From Plantibacter flavus (GTDB taxonomy: Bacteria > Actinomycetota > Actinomycetes > Actinomycetales > Microbacteriaceae), in the NCBI RefSeq assembly GCF_900177615.1, contig NZ_FXAP01000002.1:310001-374000 (forward strand): DNA of 64,000 bases. The letters run 5' to 3'. Shown one piece after another: positions 1 through 8,791 of this stretch. The position numbers and the translations under genes were made by a program. Within the stretch, counting starts at the first letter, position 1, and each line of letters opens with the position of its first letter. The notes under the pieces were generated by a model that saw nothing but the letters and a program-made list of their open reading frames with translations, was not told the origin of the DNA and did not search any database.

Positions 1-2
1 TC

Positions 3-524
3 GCCGTCATCGGGCTCTTCGGGCTCGCCGCCTGCAGCAGCGGCGACGCACCGGCCGACTCCGAACCCTCGACGAGCGCCACGACCGCGCCCGAGGCCAC
101 GGAGGACGCTGCCCAGGAAGAGCCGGCATCGGGCGCGACGAAGTGCACCGAAGAGCAGGTCAACACGCTCAGCGCAGCCAGCGGCGTCGCAGTCCCAGCG
201 GCCGCTGTCGCCGCTGCGAAGGCCACCTTCGCTCCGGCCGCGGTCCTCGGCGACCTGCCGACGGTGTGCATCCTCAGCTATGAAGCGGGTGCCGCATCGG
301 GCAGCTACGCCGTCCTCTCCGGCGGCGCCGCCTCCCTCACCGCAGCGGCCGCGAACGCGACGGCCGGTGGCGCGAGCGTGACCGAAGCCGCCGGCACGTT
401 CACCGGATCGCTCGACGGTCTGACGATCATCGGCATCCCGTTCACCCAGCTCACCCAGGAGACCGCCGGGTTCGAGAACGTCGAGGACCTCGTCGTCGTC
501 GTCTCCACCGCGGCACTCGGCTAG
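3..524 (+). CDS. Lipoprotein, 5' end missing
   Basis: The frame is open from the left edge and ends in TAG. The first visible residues are a hydrophobic run closing in a lipobox, L-A-A-C, with the cysteine at about position 33-35. An Ala/Ser/Thr/Glu-rich linker and a small domain of about 130 residues follow. It is therefore a membrane-anchored, exported lipoprotein. Two further cysteines (in KCTEEQ and VCILSYE) could form a disulfide outside the cell. The start codon and most of the signal peptide lie upstream of the window. I do not recognise the domain, so no function is proposed. A hairpin follows the gene. Confidence 0.8.
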   Translation, partial: AVIGLFGLAACSSGDAPADSEPSTSATTAPEATEDAAQEEPASGATKCTEEQVNTLSAASGVAVPAAAVAAAKATFAPAAVLGDLPTVCILSYEAGAASGSYAVLSGGAASLTAAAANATAGGASVTEAAGTFTGSLDGLTIIGIPFTQLTQETAGFENVEDLVVVVSTAALG

Positions 525-546
525 ACCGCCGCAGCGTCACGCCAGC

Positions 547-575
547 GCCCATCCGCCCTCGTCGGGCGGGTGGGC
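547..575 (+). terminator. Hairpin after the lipoprotein gene
   Basis: A 12-bp GC-rich stem (GCCCATCCGCCC against GGGCGGGTGGGC, one G-T pair) closes a 5-nt TCGTC loop 22 nt after the stop codon. There is only a weak T run after it. It probably ends the lipoprotein transcript. Confidence 0.6.
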
Positions 576-699
576 GTTCGTGCGCGTCGGGTCGGCTGCG
601 CTGGCACGATGAGACCTCCGGCGCCCCGCGCATCAACCGATCGGTGGATACGAGGATCAGCCCCTCCACCGCTACCGGTGCGGGCCGCAGCGGACGAGC

Positions 700-1632
700 A
701 TGGACACCATGAGCACACGACCGATCATCGAGGTCCGCGGACTGCGCAAGCAGTACGGCGATTTCACCGCCGTCGACGGGGTCTCCTTCGAGATCCACCC
801 GGGCGAGACCTTCGCCCTCCTCGGCCCGAACGGTGCCGGGAAGAGCACCACGATCGAGATCCTCGAGGGCTACCGGCACCGGACGGGCGGCGAGGCGAGC
901 GTCCTCGGGGTCGACCCGGCGAAGGGCGGTCTCGACTGGAAGGCCCGCCTCGGCATCGTCCTCCAGTCGAGCGCCGAGGCCGCCAACGTCACGGTCCGGG
1001 AGCAGCTCGCGCAGTTCGCCCGGTACTACGCGGACCCGCGGGACGTGGACGAGGTCATCGAGGCGGTCGGGCTCACGAGCAAGGCGGGCACGCGCATCGG
1101 CAAGCTCTCGGGTGGCCAGCGTCGTCGGGTGGACGTCGCCCTCGGGGTGGTCGGCCGCCCAGCCCTCCTCTTCCTCGACGAGCCGACGACCGGGTTCGAC
1201 CCCGAGGCGCGTCGACAGTTCTGGGAGCTCATCCGCTCGCTCAAACGCGACGGCACGACCATCCTCCTCACCACCCACTACCTCGACGAAGCCGCCCAGC
1301 TCGCCGACCGCGTCGCCGTCATCGCGGCGGGTCGGCTCGTGGAGATCGGCGCGGTCGACGAGATCGGCGGTGGCGATGCCCGGATCCCCGTGGTGCGCTG
1401 GCGCGACGAGCACGGCCTCCACGAGGAACGGACCGAGGCACCCGCCGCACGGGTCGCCGAGCTCACGGCGACCCTGGGCGGAGAACCGCGCGACCTGGAG
1501 GTCATCCGTCCGAGCCTCGAGGACATCTACCTCGGACTCGTCCACGCGGCCGACTCCGCTGCGACGTCAGTCACCCCATCCGAAGCACCGTCACCGACCA
1601 CACAGGTCACCACGACAGGAGTCGGCGCATGA
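700..1632 (+). CDS. ABC-2 type exporter, ATP-binding subunit
   Basis: This 310-residue cytoplasmic ATPase powers the permease encoded next. It shows Walker A GPNGAGKST near residue 47, signature LSGGQRRR near 137, Walker B LLFLDEPTTGFD and the switch histidine in LLTTHYLDEA. The C-terminal extension of about 90 residues is typical of DrrA/CcmA-like drug or lipid exporters. It overlaps the permease gene by ATGA at 1629-1632. An alternative ATG lies at 709. The downstream two-component system suggests induction by a cell-envelope or antimicrobial signal. The substrate is unknown. Confidence 0.9.
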   Translation: MDTMSTRPIIEVRGLRKQYGDFTAVDGVSFEIHPGETFALLGPNGAGKSTTIEILEGYRHRTGGEASVLGVDPAKGGLDWKARLGIVLQSSAEAANVTVREQLAQFARYYADPRDVDEVIEAVGLTSKAGTRIGKLSGGQRRRVDVALGVVGRPALLFLDEPTTGFDPEARRQFWELIRSLKRDGTTILLTTHYLDEAAQLADRVAVIAAGRLVEIGAVDEIGGGDARIPVVRWRDEHGLHEERTEAPAARVAELTATLGGEPRDLEVIRPSLEDIYLGLVHAADSAATSVTPSEAPSPTTQVTTTGVGA

Positions 1633-2489
1633 TCTCCATCGACCGCACCACGAAACCGCTCGTCCCGGCACTCCCCCGCGGACGCACCCTCCGGCTCGGA
1701 GCCAGCCGGATCGGCTACGAGACCCGCATCTACTTCCGGTCCGGCGACCAGGTGTTCTTCACCTTCCTCTTCCCCGTCGTGATGCTCGCGATCTTCTCGA
1801 CCGCGTTCAGCGCGATGGGGAACGTGGGCGAGGCACCCGACGGTACCGGCGGGGTCAGTCAGGCCGCCTTCTACCTGCCCGGCATGATCGCCGCGGGCAT
1901 CCTCCTCTCGGGCGTTCAGAACCTCGCGACCGACATCGCGACGGAGAAGAGCGATGGCACGCTCAAGCGCCTCGGCGGCAGCCCGCTCCCGGTGATCTCC
2001 TACTTCCTCGGGAAGATGGGGCAGGTCCTCGTCACCTCGGTCCTCCAGATCGTGCTGCTGCTGCTCGTCGCCCGGTTCCTGTTCGACGTCACCCTGCCGA
2101 CCGAGCCCGAGCGGTGGCTCACCTTCGCCTGGATCTACCTGCTCGGCATCGCCACCTCGGCGGTTCTCGGCATCGCCCTGTCGGCAGTCCCCCGCACGGG
2201 CAAGAGCGCGACGGCCGTCATCATCCCGATCGTGCTCGTGCTGCAGTTCATCTCCGGCGTCTACCTCTCGTTCACGATGCTGCCCGAATGGCTGCAGAAC
2301 GTCGCGAGTGTCTTCCCGCTCAAGTGGATCGCGCAGGGCATGCGCTCCGTCTTCCTGCCGGAGGGGTTCGCCTCGCAGGAGCCGTCCGGTGGCTGGGACC
2401 TCCCGATGGTCGCGCTCGTCCTCGTCGTCTGGGCGGTCGTCGGCCTCGTCCTCACCCGCCTCACCTTCCGCTGGGTCCGCCGCTCCTAG
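1629..2489 (+). CDS. ABC-2 type exporter, membrane subunit
   Basis: A 286-residue membrane protein of the ABC-2 permease family. About six hydrophobic segments begin at VFFTFLFPVVMLAIFSTAF, and the middle of the protein carries the usual loop. ATG at 1629 overlaps the ATPase stop codon, so the two are translationally coupled. The same frame stays open to position 570, but that extension is a shadow of the ATPase gene. Together the two subunits form an exporter of unknown substrate, in the arrangement of DrrAB-type efflux pumps. Confidence 0.88.
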   Translation: MISIDRTTKPLVPALPRGRTLRLGASRIGYETRIYFRSGDQVFFTFLFPVVMLAIFSTAFSAMGNVGEAPDGTGGVSQAAFYLPGMIAAGILLSGVQNLATDIATEKSDGTLKRLGGSPLPVISYFLGKMGQVLVTSVLQIVLLLLVARFLFDVTLPTEPERWLTFAWIYLLGIATSAVLGIALSAVPRTGKSATAVIIPIVLVLQFISGVYLSFTMLPEWLQNVASVFPLKWIAQGMRSVFLPEGFASQEPSGGWDLPMVALVLVVWAVVGLVLTRLTFRWVRRS

Positions 2490-2491
2490 CC

Positions 2492-2552
2492 CGCGAACTG
2501 TCAGTTCCGGTGGGTGTACGCCGCCGGGACTATCAGGAAGTGACAGTTCGCG
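2492..2552. promoter_or_regulatory. Long inverted repeat between exporter and kinase genes
   Basis: CGCGAACTGTCA at 2492-2503 pairs perfectly with TGACAGTTCGCG at 2541-2552. The match continues inward to 17 bp with one mismatch, around a loop of about 27 nt. It starts 3 nt after the permease stop and ends 24 nt before the kinase start. It could be a hairpin that reduces read-through or a regulator-binding site of the two-component operon. The sequence does not tell which. Confidence 0.6.
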
Positions 2553-2575
2553 AGCAGGGATGGGAGGGTTGGGAT

Positions 2576-3871
2576 ATGGACGGACGACGATGGTGGGATG
2601 TCGCGTTCGGCGCGGGGTGCGTGATCGTCGGTGCGCTCGTGAGCGTCAGCGCGGCCGGGGCACCGGAACGGGTCGTCGGCGTCTGGATCGTGCTGGCGGC
2701 GCTCTGCCTCGTCTACTACACGGCCGGACGACGCACCCTCGAGCGTCCGCAGGGCGGCCTCTGGTTCGCGATCACCCTCATCGCCCTCACCGCCGTCGGG
2801 ACGGCGTTCTCCCCGAACGTCCTGACCCTGCAGTGCCTCGTGTTCCCGCTGCTGTGGGTGTTGACGCCGAAGACGCGGAACGCGATCGTCCTCAACATCG
2901 CGAGCGCCGCGACCCTCGCCGTCGGCTTCATCGTCGGACAAGGCGCCACCCCGGACGCGATCCTGCAGGGGCTCGCGATCCAGAGCGTCTCGCTCGTCTT
3001 CGCGTTGTCCCTCGGTCTGTGGATCACCCGGATCGCCGAGCTCGGCGACGAGAAGGCACGACTCCTGGTGAGTCTGCAGACCGCTCAGGCCGAATCGGAA
3101 CGGGCGAGCCGGGAGGCCGGAGCTGCCGCCGAACGTGAACGCATGGCTCGCGACATCCACGACACCATCGCACAGAGCCTCACGAGTGTGGTGCTGCTCG
3201 CGCAACGCGCCCGCTCCGAGGTCGGTGAGACCGTCGCGGGCACCCCGGACGCCTCCCCGCTGGACGGTCGACCGATCGCCGCCCTCGACAGCATCGACCT
3301 CATCGAGAGCACGGCACGCGACGCCCTCCGCGAGGCGAGATCCCTCGTGGCCACGACGGCGGCGATGCCGGCTGCAGACACGACGCTCGGTGACAGCCTC
3401 CGCCGCTTGGGCGAGCGGTTCGCCCGCGAGACAGGTGTGGCCGTCGACATCGACGCTCCGTCCGAACGGTTCCAACGGGCGCCCGAGGTCGTGCTGCTCC
3501 GGAGTGCCCAAGAGGGTCTCGCGAACATCCGGAAACACGCCGCCGCCGACCGCGTCGAGCTGGCGCTCACCGTCGACGACGGCTGGGCCGAACTGCGGAT
3601 CTCCGACGACGGAGTCGGCATCGCGGACCCGGACGGCGCGCTGCTCGGGACCAGTCCGGGCGCGGGCTTCGGGCTGCACGGCATGCACGACCGGGTGACG
3701 CTGCTCGGCGGGACGGTGGAACTCAGGAGTGCCGCCGGAGCGGGGACGACCGTGCGGGTGCGAGTGCCGGCGACAATCGAAGCGAGCGCTGCGACAAGCT
3801 CAGGGAGCACGGACGGCGTCTCGGCCGGCGGCCCTGCGACAAGCTCAAGGACCGTGGAGGAGGGACGATGA
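2576..3871 (+). CDS. DesK-family sensor histidine kinase
   Basis: A 431-residue membrane sensor. Roughly five hydrophobic segments occupy residues 10-165. A coiled linker, the HisKA_3 phospho-acceptor box (ERMARDIHDTIAQSLTSVVLL, His near 192) and a HATPase domain with the N-box NIRKHA, DDGVGI and GFGLHGM follow. It would phosphorylate the response regulator encoded next, which it overlaps by ATGA at 3868. The start ATG is preceded by GGGAGGG. The last 35 or so residues lie beyond the normal ATPase end (RVRVPA) and are encoded by two copies of a dispersed DNA repeat, so this tail is Ala/Ser/Thr-rich and probably without function. Confidence 0.88.
   Translation: MDGRRWWDVAFGAGCVIVGALVSVSAAGAPERVVGVWIVLAALCLVYYTAGRRTLERPQGGLWFAITLIALTAVGTAFSPNVLTLQCLVFPLLWVLTPKTRNAIVLNIASAATLAVGFIVGQGATPDAILQGLAIQSVSLVFALSLGLWITRIAELGDEKARLLVSLQTAQAESERASREAGAAAERERMARDIHDTIAQSLTSVVLLAQRARSEVGETVAGTPDASPLDGRPIAALDSIDLIESTARDALREARSLVATTAAMPAADTTLGDSLRRLGERFARETGVAVDIDAPSERFQRAPEVVLLRSAQEGLANIRKHAAADRVELALTVDDGWAELRISDDGVGIADPDGALLGTSPGAGFGLHGMHDRVTLLGGTVELRSAAGAGTTVRVRVPATIEASAATSSGSTDGVSAGGPATSSRTVEEGR
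3788..3853 (+). repeat. Two dispersed 22-bp repeats inside the kinase gene
   Basis: Two degenerate copies of the motif CCTTCGACAAGCTCAGGGACC lie at 3788-3808 and 3832-3853, within the 3' end of the histidine kinase gene. They encode residues ATSSGS and ATSSRT. Better copies are intergenic at 18280, 18332, 33501 and 34109. Confidence 0.75.
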
Positions 3872-4497
3872 CACGGATCAGGATCGTCGTTGCGGACGAC
3901 CACCCCATCGTCCGGTCGGGCATCGTCGCGCTGCTCGGGCGCGCGGACGACCTCGAGGTCGTGGCCGAGGTGGCGGACGGCGCCGCGGCGGTCGCGGCGG
4001 CCGAGGAGTACCGGCCCGACCTCGTGCTCATGGACCTGCGCATGCCGGTCCTCGGCGGTGCGGAGGCGACAGCGCGCATCGTGCAGCGCGTGCCCGGCGT
4101 CCGGGTGCTCGTGCTGACGACCTACGAGACCGACGACGACATCCTCGGCGCGATCGAGGCCGGTGCCGGCGGCTACCTGTTGAAGGCGGCGCCTGAGCAG
4201 GAGATCCTGGCGGGCATCCGTTCGGTGGTCGCCGGTCAGACGGTGCTCGCGCCCACGATCGCGGCGACGCTCGTCGGCCGCATGCAGGGCGGGACACCAA
4301 CCCGCCCGCAGCTCAGCGCCCGCGAGCTCGAGGTCCTCGCGCTCGTCGCCGCCGGCAACAGCAACCGGTCGATCGCGGCGGCACTCTTCATCTCGGAGTC
4401 GACGGTGAAGACGCACCTGCTGCACGTCTTCGAGAAGCTCGACGTGGCTGACCGCACCCGGGCCGTCACCCGTGCACAGGAGCTGCGACTGCTCTGA
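3868..4497 (+). CDS. NarL/LuxR-family response regulator
   Basis: A 209-residue cytoplasmic DNA-binding protein. The receiver domain (residues 1-120) has acidic pocket ADDHP, phospho-acceptor Asp in LVLMDLRMP and the conserved Lys in YLLKAAP. The C-terminal LuxR helix-turn-helix reads LSARELEVLALVAAGNSNRSIAAAL...STVKTHL. It is the partner of the overlapping DesK-type kinase and probably controls the ABC exporter upstream. It converges with the GH125 gene 26 bp downstream. Confidence 0.92.
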   Translation: MTRIRIVVADDHPIVRSGIVALLGRADDLEVVAEVADGAAAVAAAEEYRPDLVLMDLRMPVLGGAEATARIVQRVPGVRVLVLTTYETDDDILGAIEAGAGGYLLKAAPEQEILAGIRSVVAGQTVLAPTIAATLVGRMQGGTPTRPQLSARELEVLALVAAGNSNRSIAAALFISESTVKTHLLHVFEKLDVADRTRAVTRAQELRLL

Positions 4498-4523
4498 GTC
4501 GGCGCATGAGGCTGCGGGTCCGT

Positions 4524-5828
4524 TCAGTCGCCTCGGGGCACAGGACGCCGCACGTGCGTGCGCAGACCCACCACGTCGAGGACGAACTCGCAGAACATCG
4601 CGTTCGCCCAGGAGAACCAGGGGCGGGTGAAGGTGTCGGGGTCGTCCTTGTGGAACGACTCGTGCATGACCCCCGTGCCGGCGTCGGTCCGCAGCAGCGT
4701 GTCGAGCAGGCGGGCGCGGTCCTGCTCGTCCTGCGAGGTGAGACCCTCGATGGACAGGGCGATCGGCCAGATGTGGTCGTGGGGTGTGTGCGGGCTCCCG
4801 ATCCCTCGGGCGGCGGACCCGACGAAGTAGCTCGGGTCGTCCTCGCTGAGCAGGAACCGTCTGGTGGCGAGGTACCGGGCGTCGTCGGGCGCGCACCAGC
4901 CGAGGAACGGCAGCGAGAGCAGGCTCGGCACGTTGGCGTCGTCCAGCAGGAGCGCGTTGCCGAACCCGTCGACCTCGTAGGCGTAGACGTCGCCGTACTG
5001 ATCGGTCGTCACGACACCGTGGGCGTCGATCGCGGTCTCGAGCTCGCGTCGGAGCGCACCGGCCTCCGCGGCGAGTGCCTCGTCGTCGAGCACATCGGCA
5101 GCGATCGATTCGACCCCGGCGAGCGTCACCGCGGCGAAGAGGTTGCCGGGCACGTTGTAGCCGTACCGCCCCGCGTCGTCGCTCGGCCGGAACCCCGACC
5201 ACGAGAGCCCGGTCCACGCCGTCTCCGGCCCGAGTCCGTCGCGGACGAGCGTGTCGGAGAGCGGCGCGTCGAACCGCTCGAACCGGTACGGCGAGCGCTC
5301 CTCGTGGTGCTGCTCGACCTGCCAGAGCTCCATCGCCGCGACGACGGCGGAGCGGTACCGCGCGTCCAGGTGGTCGCGGCGCCCCGTCGCCAGCCAGATG
5401 TCGTGTGCCAGCTGGAGCGGGTAGCAGAGCGAGTCGATCTCGTACTTGCGTTCCCACACCCAGGGCGACGCGTCGGTGCGGTCGTCGCGGTGGCCGTGTC
5501 CGTTCGGCTCGGCGTTGAACGCGTTCGCGTAGGGGTCGAGCGCGATCGCGTCCAGTTGCCGGCGGTTGACCGCGACGAGCAACTCGGCCAGCTCGGGGTG
5601 GTCGGCTGCGAAGTGGAGATAGGGCGCGAGTTGGGCGCTCGAGTCGCGCAGCCACATCGCGGGGATGTCGCCGGTGAGCATGAAGACGGTGCCGTCCGGC
5701 ATGGGCGTCATCGTGCTGTGCAGGGTGTCGGCGAAGCAGCGCTCGAACATCTCGGCCACCCGTTCGTCGCTGCGCTCCCGCACGGCCGTGGTCACCTCGG
5801 TGATGAGTTCGTCGATCCAAGCGGTCAT
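4524..5828 (-). CDS. GH125 exo-alpha-1,6-mannosidase
   Basis: 434 residues, the usual length of glycoside hydrolase family 125, metal-independent enzymes that remove terminal alpha-1,6-mannose. Family landmarks are GDIPAMWLRDSSAQ near residue 52, the central WERKYEIDSLCYP and the C-terminal HESFHKDDPDTFTRPWFSWANAMF. The two catalytic acids of the family should be an Asp in the central part and the Glu of ALSIEGLTSQ; I infer these by family position. No signal peptide is seen, so it acts inside the cell on imported mannosides or host/yeast mannan fragments. It is the last gene of the leftward group that starts with a LacI regulator. Confidence 0.88.
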   Translation of the reverse strand: MTAWIDELITEVTTAVRERSDERVAEMFERCFADTLHSTMTPMPDGTVFMLTGDIPAMWLRDSSAQLAPYLHFAADHPELAELLVAVNRRQLDAIALDPYANAFNAEPNGHGHRDDRTDASPWVWERKYEIDSLCYPLQLAHDIWLATGRRDHLDARYRSAVVAAMELWQVEQHHEERSPYRFERFDAPLSDTLVRDGLGPETAWTGLSWSGFRPSDDAGRYGYNVPGNLFAAVTLAGVESIAADVLDDEALAAEAGALRRELETAIDAHGVVTTDQYGDVYAYEVDGFGNALLLDDANVPSLLSLPFLGWCAPDDARYLATRRFLLSEDDPSYFVGSAARGIGSPHTPHDHIWPIALSIEGLTSQDEQDRARLLDTLLRTDAGTGVMHESFHKDDPDTFTRPWFSWANAMFCEFVLDVVGLRTHVRRPVPRGD

Positions 5829-5919
5829 GGGTATCCTCCGTCTGCGTCGGCGCGGTGATCGGGCGGGTCAGGTCAGCGAGGGTCGGAACGAGGGCGCGCG
5901 CCCCTCGGCCACCCCACCG

Positions 5920-6321
5920 TCAGACGTCGCCGCGTGGTTTCGGGGCGTCCGGCTGTTCCGCCGCATAGGCGGACTGGCCGGTCGCTCCGGGCTCCCCGGC
6001 AGGGATCGGGACGAGGTACGCCGCGGTGCCGTAGGCGGTCAGCTGCGTCCACGCACCGCCGATGTCGGTGGTCTCGAGACGCATCGCGAGGACCGCGTTC
6101 GCGCCGCGCTGTTCCGCGTCGGCCACCAGGCGTCGCATGACCTCCTGGCGGGATTCGAACAGCAGCTGGGTCATCCCCGGGACCTCGCCGCCGCCGAGCG
6201 CCGAGAAGCCGATCGACATCGAGGATCCCCAGTCGCGAGCTCGCACGGTGAGCCCGACGACCTCGCCGAGGACGGCGTCGATGCGGTGTCCGGCGACGGT
6301 GTCCGTCGTCACGACGATCAT
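5920..6321 (-). CDS. YbjQ/UPF0145 family protein
   Basis: 133 residues matching the small YbjQ-type fold: MIVVTTDTVAGHRIDAVLGEVVGLTVRARD at the start, then SRQEVMRRLVADAEQRGANAVLAMRLETT, then TAYGTAAYLVPI. The family is widespread, probably multimeric, and biochemically uncharacterised. Its ATG overlaps the stop of the amidohydrolase gene (ATGA, 6318-6321), so it is translationally coupled to it. The C-terminal 25 residues are a low-complexity tail. A GC palindrome at about 5890-5906 lies just downstream and may be a terminator. Confidence 0.85.
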   Translation of the reverse strand: MIVVTTDTVAGHRIDAVLGEVVGLTVRARDWGSSMSIGFSALGGGEVPGMTQLLFESRQEVMRRLVADAEQRGANAVLAMRLETTDIGGAWTQLTAYGTAAYLVPIPAGEPGATGQSAYAAEQPDAPKPRGDV

Positions 6322-7604
6322 GCGGTGGCCGCCGTTCCGGAAAGACGCGACAGTGCCGCGAGCGAGAGCGCTGCGATGCCGGTGTCGAGGGTGGGGTGGA
6401 TGAGCGGAGCGAACTTCGAGGAGTGGTTGCCGGGGAGGTCCTGCTCCATGCGCCCCGAGGCGTAGGCCGCGGCGAAGGCCTGTGGGTCGGCACCCCCGAG
6501 GATCCAGTAGACGATGGGAGCGTCGGCGGCCGTCGCGAGCATGCCGACGTCTTCACTGCCCGTGACGAGACCGGGGTCGACGACGCGGTTGGCACCGAAC
6601 GCGTCGGCGAACACCGCCGTCACCGCACCGGTCGCCGCGGGATCGTTCACGAGCACCGGGAAGGCCTCGGTGTGTTCGATCGCCGGTTCCCGCTCGGCTC
6701 CCGACGCGGCGGCCTCGGCCCGGATGATGCGCTCCATGGAGCCGACGACGCGGTCGCGGACGTGCGGTTCGTAGCTGCGGATGTTGACGCCGATCTGCGC
6801 CGTGTCGGGGATGATGTTGTTCTTGGTGCCGGCGTGCATCGTGCCGACGGTGAGCACCGCGGTGTCGGTTCCGGCGACCTCGCGGGACACGATGCTCTGG
6901 AGTCGGACGACCGCCGACGCCGCCATCACGATCGGGTCGATCGTCGACTGCGGGCGGGATCCGTGCCCGCCGCGGCCGTGGAAGGTGACGCGGTAGGCGT
7001 CGGTCGCGGCGAACGACGGACCGGCGTGCGTGCCGACGACACCGGCCGGCAGCGGACCGACGTGCTGGCCGAACACGATGTCGGGCTTCGGGACGCGTGC
7101 GTAGAGGTCGTCGTCGACCATCGCCTGCGCACCGCCGCCGGCCTCCTCGGCCGGCTGGAACAGGACGACGAGCGTCCCGGACCAGGTGTCGCGCCGTGCA
7201 GCGAGGAGTTCGGCCGCACCCAGCAGACAGGTGACGTGGACGTCGTGGCCGCAGGCGTGCATGACCGGGACGTCGTTACCCTCCGGGTCGACCCCGCGCG
7301 CGACGCTCGCGTAGTCGAGGCCCGTCTCCTCCAGGACGGGAAGGCCGTCCATGTCGGCCCGCAGCAGGACCGTCGGTCCTTCGCCGTTCTCCAGGACGCC
7401 GACGACACCGGTGCCGCCGATCCCCGTCGCGACCCCGTACCCGAGGCCGGTGATGCGATCCGCGACCAGGGCGGCCGTCCGGTGCTCCGCGAAGGAGAGC
7501 TCCGGATTGGCGTGCAGATCCTGGTACACCGGCGCGAGCGACACGGCGAGCGACGCCGCCTCCTGCTGGACGAGTGCTGCGGTGGCGATGGGCTGGTCGG
7601 TCAT
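6318..7604 (-). CDS. M20D amidohydrolase (N-acyl amino acid type)
   Basis: A 428-residue cytoplasmic metallopeptidase-family enzyme that hydrolyses an N-acyl amino acid or indole-amino acid conjugate. Metal-binding motifs are HACGHDVH near residue 118, the catalytic PAEEAGGG, GQHVGP and the C-terminal NHSSKFAPL. The lid domain lies between residues 190 and 310. An SD-like GAAGGAG precedes ATG. It sits between a LacI regulator gene upstream and ybjQ downstream, so substrate-induced expression is likely. The exact acyl group cannot be read from the sequence. Confidence 0.9.
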   Translation of the reverse strand: MTDQPIATAALVQQEAASLAVSLAPVYQDLHANPELSFAEHRTAALVADRITGLGYGVATGIGGTGVVGVLENGEGPTVLLRADMDGLPVLEETGLDYASVARGVDPEGNDVPVMHACGHDVHVTCLLGAAELLAARRDTWSGTLVVLFQPAEEAGGGAQAMVDDDLYARVPKPDIVFGQHVGPLPAGVVGTHAGPSFAATDAYRVTFHGRGGHGSRPQSTIDPIVMAASAVVRLQSIVSREVAGTDTAVLTVGTMHAGTKNNIIPDTAQIGVNIRSYEPHVRDRVVGSMERIIRAEAAASGAEREPAIEHTEAFPVLVNDPAATGAVTAVFADAFGANRVVDPGLVTGSEDVGMLATAADAPIVYWILGGADPQAFAAAYASGRMEQDLPGNHSSKFAPLIHPTLDTGIAALSLAALSRLSGTAATA

Positions 7605-7683
7605 GGGTCTCCTTCGAGCGTCTCCTCCACCCTACGGGGCGGGTCGGCCGCACGGCAGGGGCTGTCGAAACCCCGACGAGAAC

Positions 7684-8751
7684 TCAGTGCTGTGGCGCGG
7701 GGACCGGTGCCGTCGTCGCTCCAGGGTGGAACCGGACGCTGAACTGCTCGCACTCCGGATCGCGGCCGTCGAGCATGGCGACGATCGCCCGGCCGGCGGC
7801 CGACCCCTTCTCGCGGGAGGGCTGCCACACCGTCGTGAGGTCGTAGTCGAGCCCCTCGACGCGGATGCCGTCGAACCCGACCACGCTGAGCTCCGCGGGG
7901 ACGGAGATCCCGAGCTCCTCGGCTGCGCGGATGACGCCGGCGGCCAGGAGGTCGCTCTGCGCGGCGATCGCCGTCGGGCGTTCACCCGCCGGGACGTCGA
8001 GGATGGCGTGTCCGGCGACCCGGCCCTCCTCGAGCGACGACCCCGTGGTGACGAACCCCTGCGCGTCGGGGAAGACGTCGCGGAGGCCCTGCAGGCGTTC
8101 GATCGCCGGGACCGTCGTGGCGGATCGCTCCCACTCGGGCGTGAGCGGGCCGCGGCGTTCGGTCGGGTCGAGGTTGAGGGTGACGACGGCGACGCGCTCG
8201 TGGCCGAGGTCGGCGAGGTGTCGCGCCTCCTCACGCACGCCGCCGCGGTTGTCGACGGCGATGTCGGGGACGCCGAGGGCTGCGAGTCCCTCGATCGAGA
8301 CGATCGGCATGCCCCGTCGGCTGAGGATCGCGACCGAGCTGTCGAGGTTCGGGCTGCAGCCGATGAGGACGACGCCGTCCATCGGCGCGTTGCTCAACTG
8401 CAGCGTGCCCTCCTGGGCGTCGTTCAGCAGGAGGAGTCCCGCGCCGACCGCGCCGAGTTCGTCGGCGAGTCCGTCGAGGGTCTGGACCATCACCGGGTCG
8501 CGGAAGGAGTGTCCGATCCGACCGGCGACGACGGCTCCCACGATGCCGCTACGGCCCTGGCGGAGGGAACGGGCCCGGGGGTCGGGACCGGCGTAGTCGA
8601 GGTCGGCCGCAGCCTGCAGCACCCGCTGCTTGGTCGCTTCGGACACGGGTCCGGCGCCGCTGAACGCGAGCGACGCGGTCGACGGCGACACCCCCGCGCG
8701 CTCGGCGACATCGGCGAGCGTCGGTCGCGAGGGGCGTGATTCCTGGTCCAC
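7684..8751 (-). CDS. LacI-family transcriptional regulator
   Basis: 355 residues with an N-terminal LacI helix-turn-helix (TLADVAERAGVSPSTASLAFSG, residues 11-32) and a periplasmic-binding-protein-like sensor domain. The hinge helix reads LRQGRSGIVG. GTG is the start. Minus-strand TAAGCT lies 8 nt before it, so the mRNA may be leaderless. It heads the leftward M20D-YbjQ-GH125 group and is divergent from an MFS gene. The 18-bp palindrome in the gap is the expected operator for autoregulation and control of both sides. The inducer is unknown; mannosides are a guess from GH125. Confidence 0.9.
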   Translation of the reverse strand: MDQESRPSRPTLADVAERAGVSPSTASLAFSGAGPVSEATKQRVLQAAADLDYAGPDPRARSLRQGRSGIVGAVVAGRIGHSFRDPVMVQTLDGLADELGAVGAGLLLLNDAQEGTLQLSNAPMDGVVLIGCSPNLDSSVAILSRRGMPIVSIEGLAALGVPDIAVDNRGGVREEARHLADLGHERVAVVTLNLDPTERRGPLTPEWERSATTVPAIERLQGLRDVFPDAQGFVTTGSSLEEGRVAGHAILDVPAGERPTAIAAQSDLLAAGVIRAAEELGISVPAELSVVGFDGIRVEGLDYDLTTVWQPSREKGSAAGRAIVAMLDGRDPECEQFSVRFHPGATTAPVPAPQH

Positions 8752-8773
8752 GATCTGCTAGCTTAGTCGACGG

Positions 8774-8791
8774 AATCGAATCGATTCGATT
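8774..8791. promoter_or_regulatory. Perfect palindromic operator, LacI type
   Basis: AATCGAATCGATTCGATT is a perfect 18-bp palindrome with the central CG step typical of LacI-family operators. It lies 23 bp from the LacI gene start and 86 bp from the MFS start, which suits repression of both. Confidence 0.8.

Noticed and set aside
451..1545. Long minus-strand open frames opposite the ABC ATPase, and others like it (2501-3688, 4506-5858 plus, 49313-50410)
   Set aside because: High GC makes long antisense frames common. These have repetitive Arg/Asp/Val composition, no motifs, and lie opposite genes with clear family signatures.
570..2489. 639-residue version of the permease
   Set aside because: The first 350 residues are a shadow of the ATPase gene.
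3085..5820. 911-residue minus-strand open frame
   Set aside because: It runs antisense to the kinase and regulator genes and out of frame through GH125; composition is Arg/Pro/Ser-rich with no domain.
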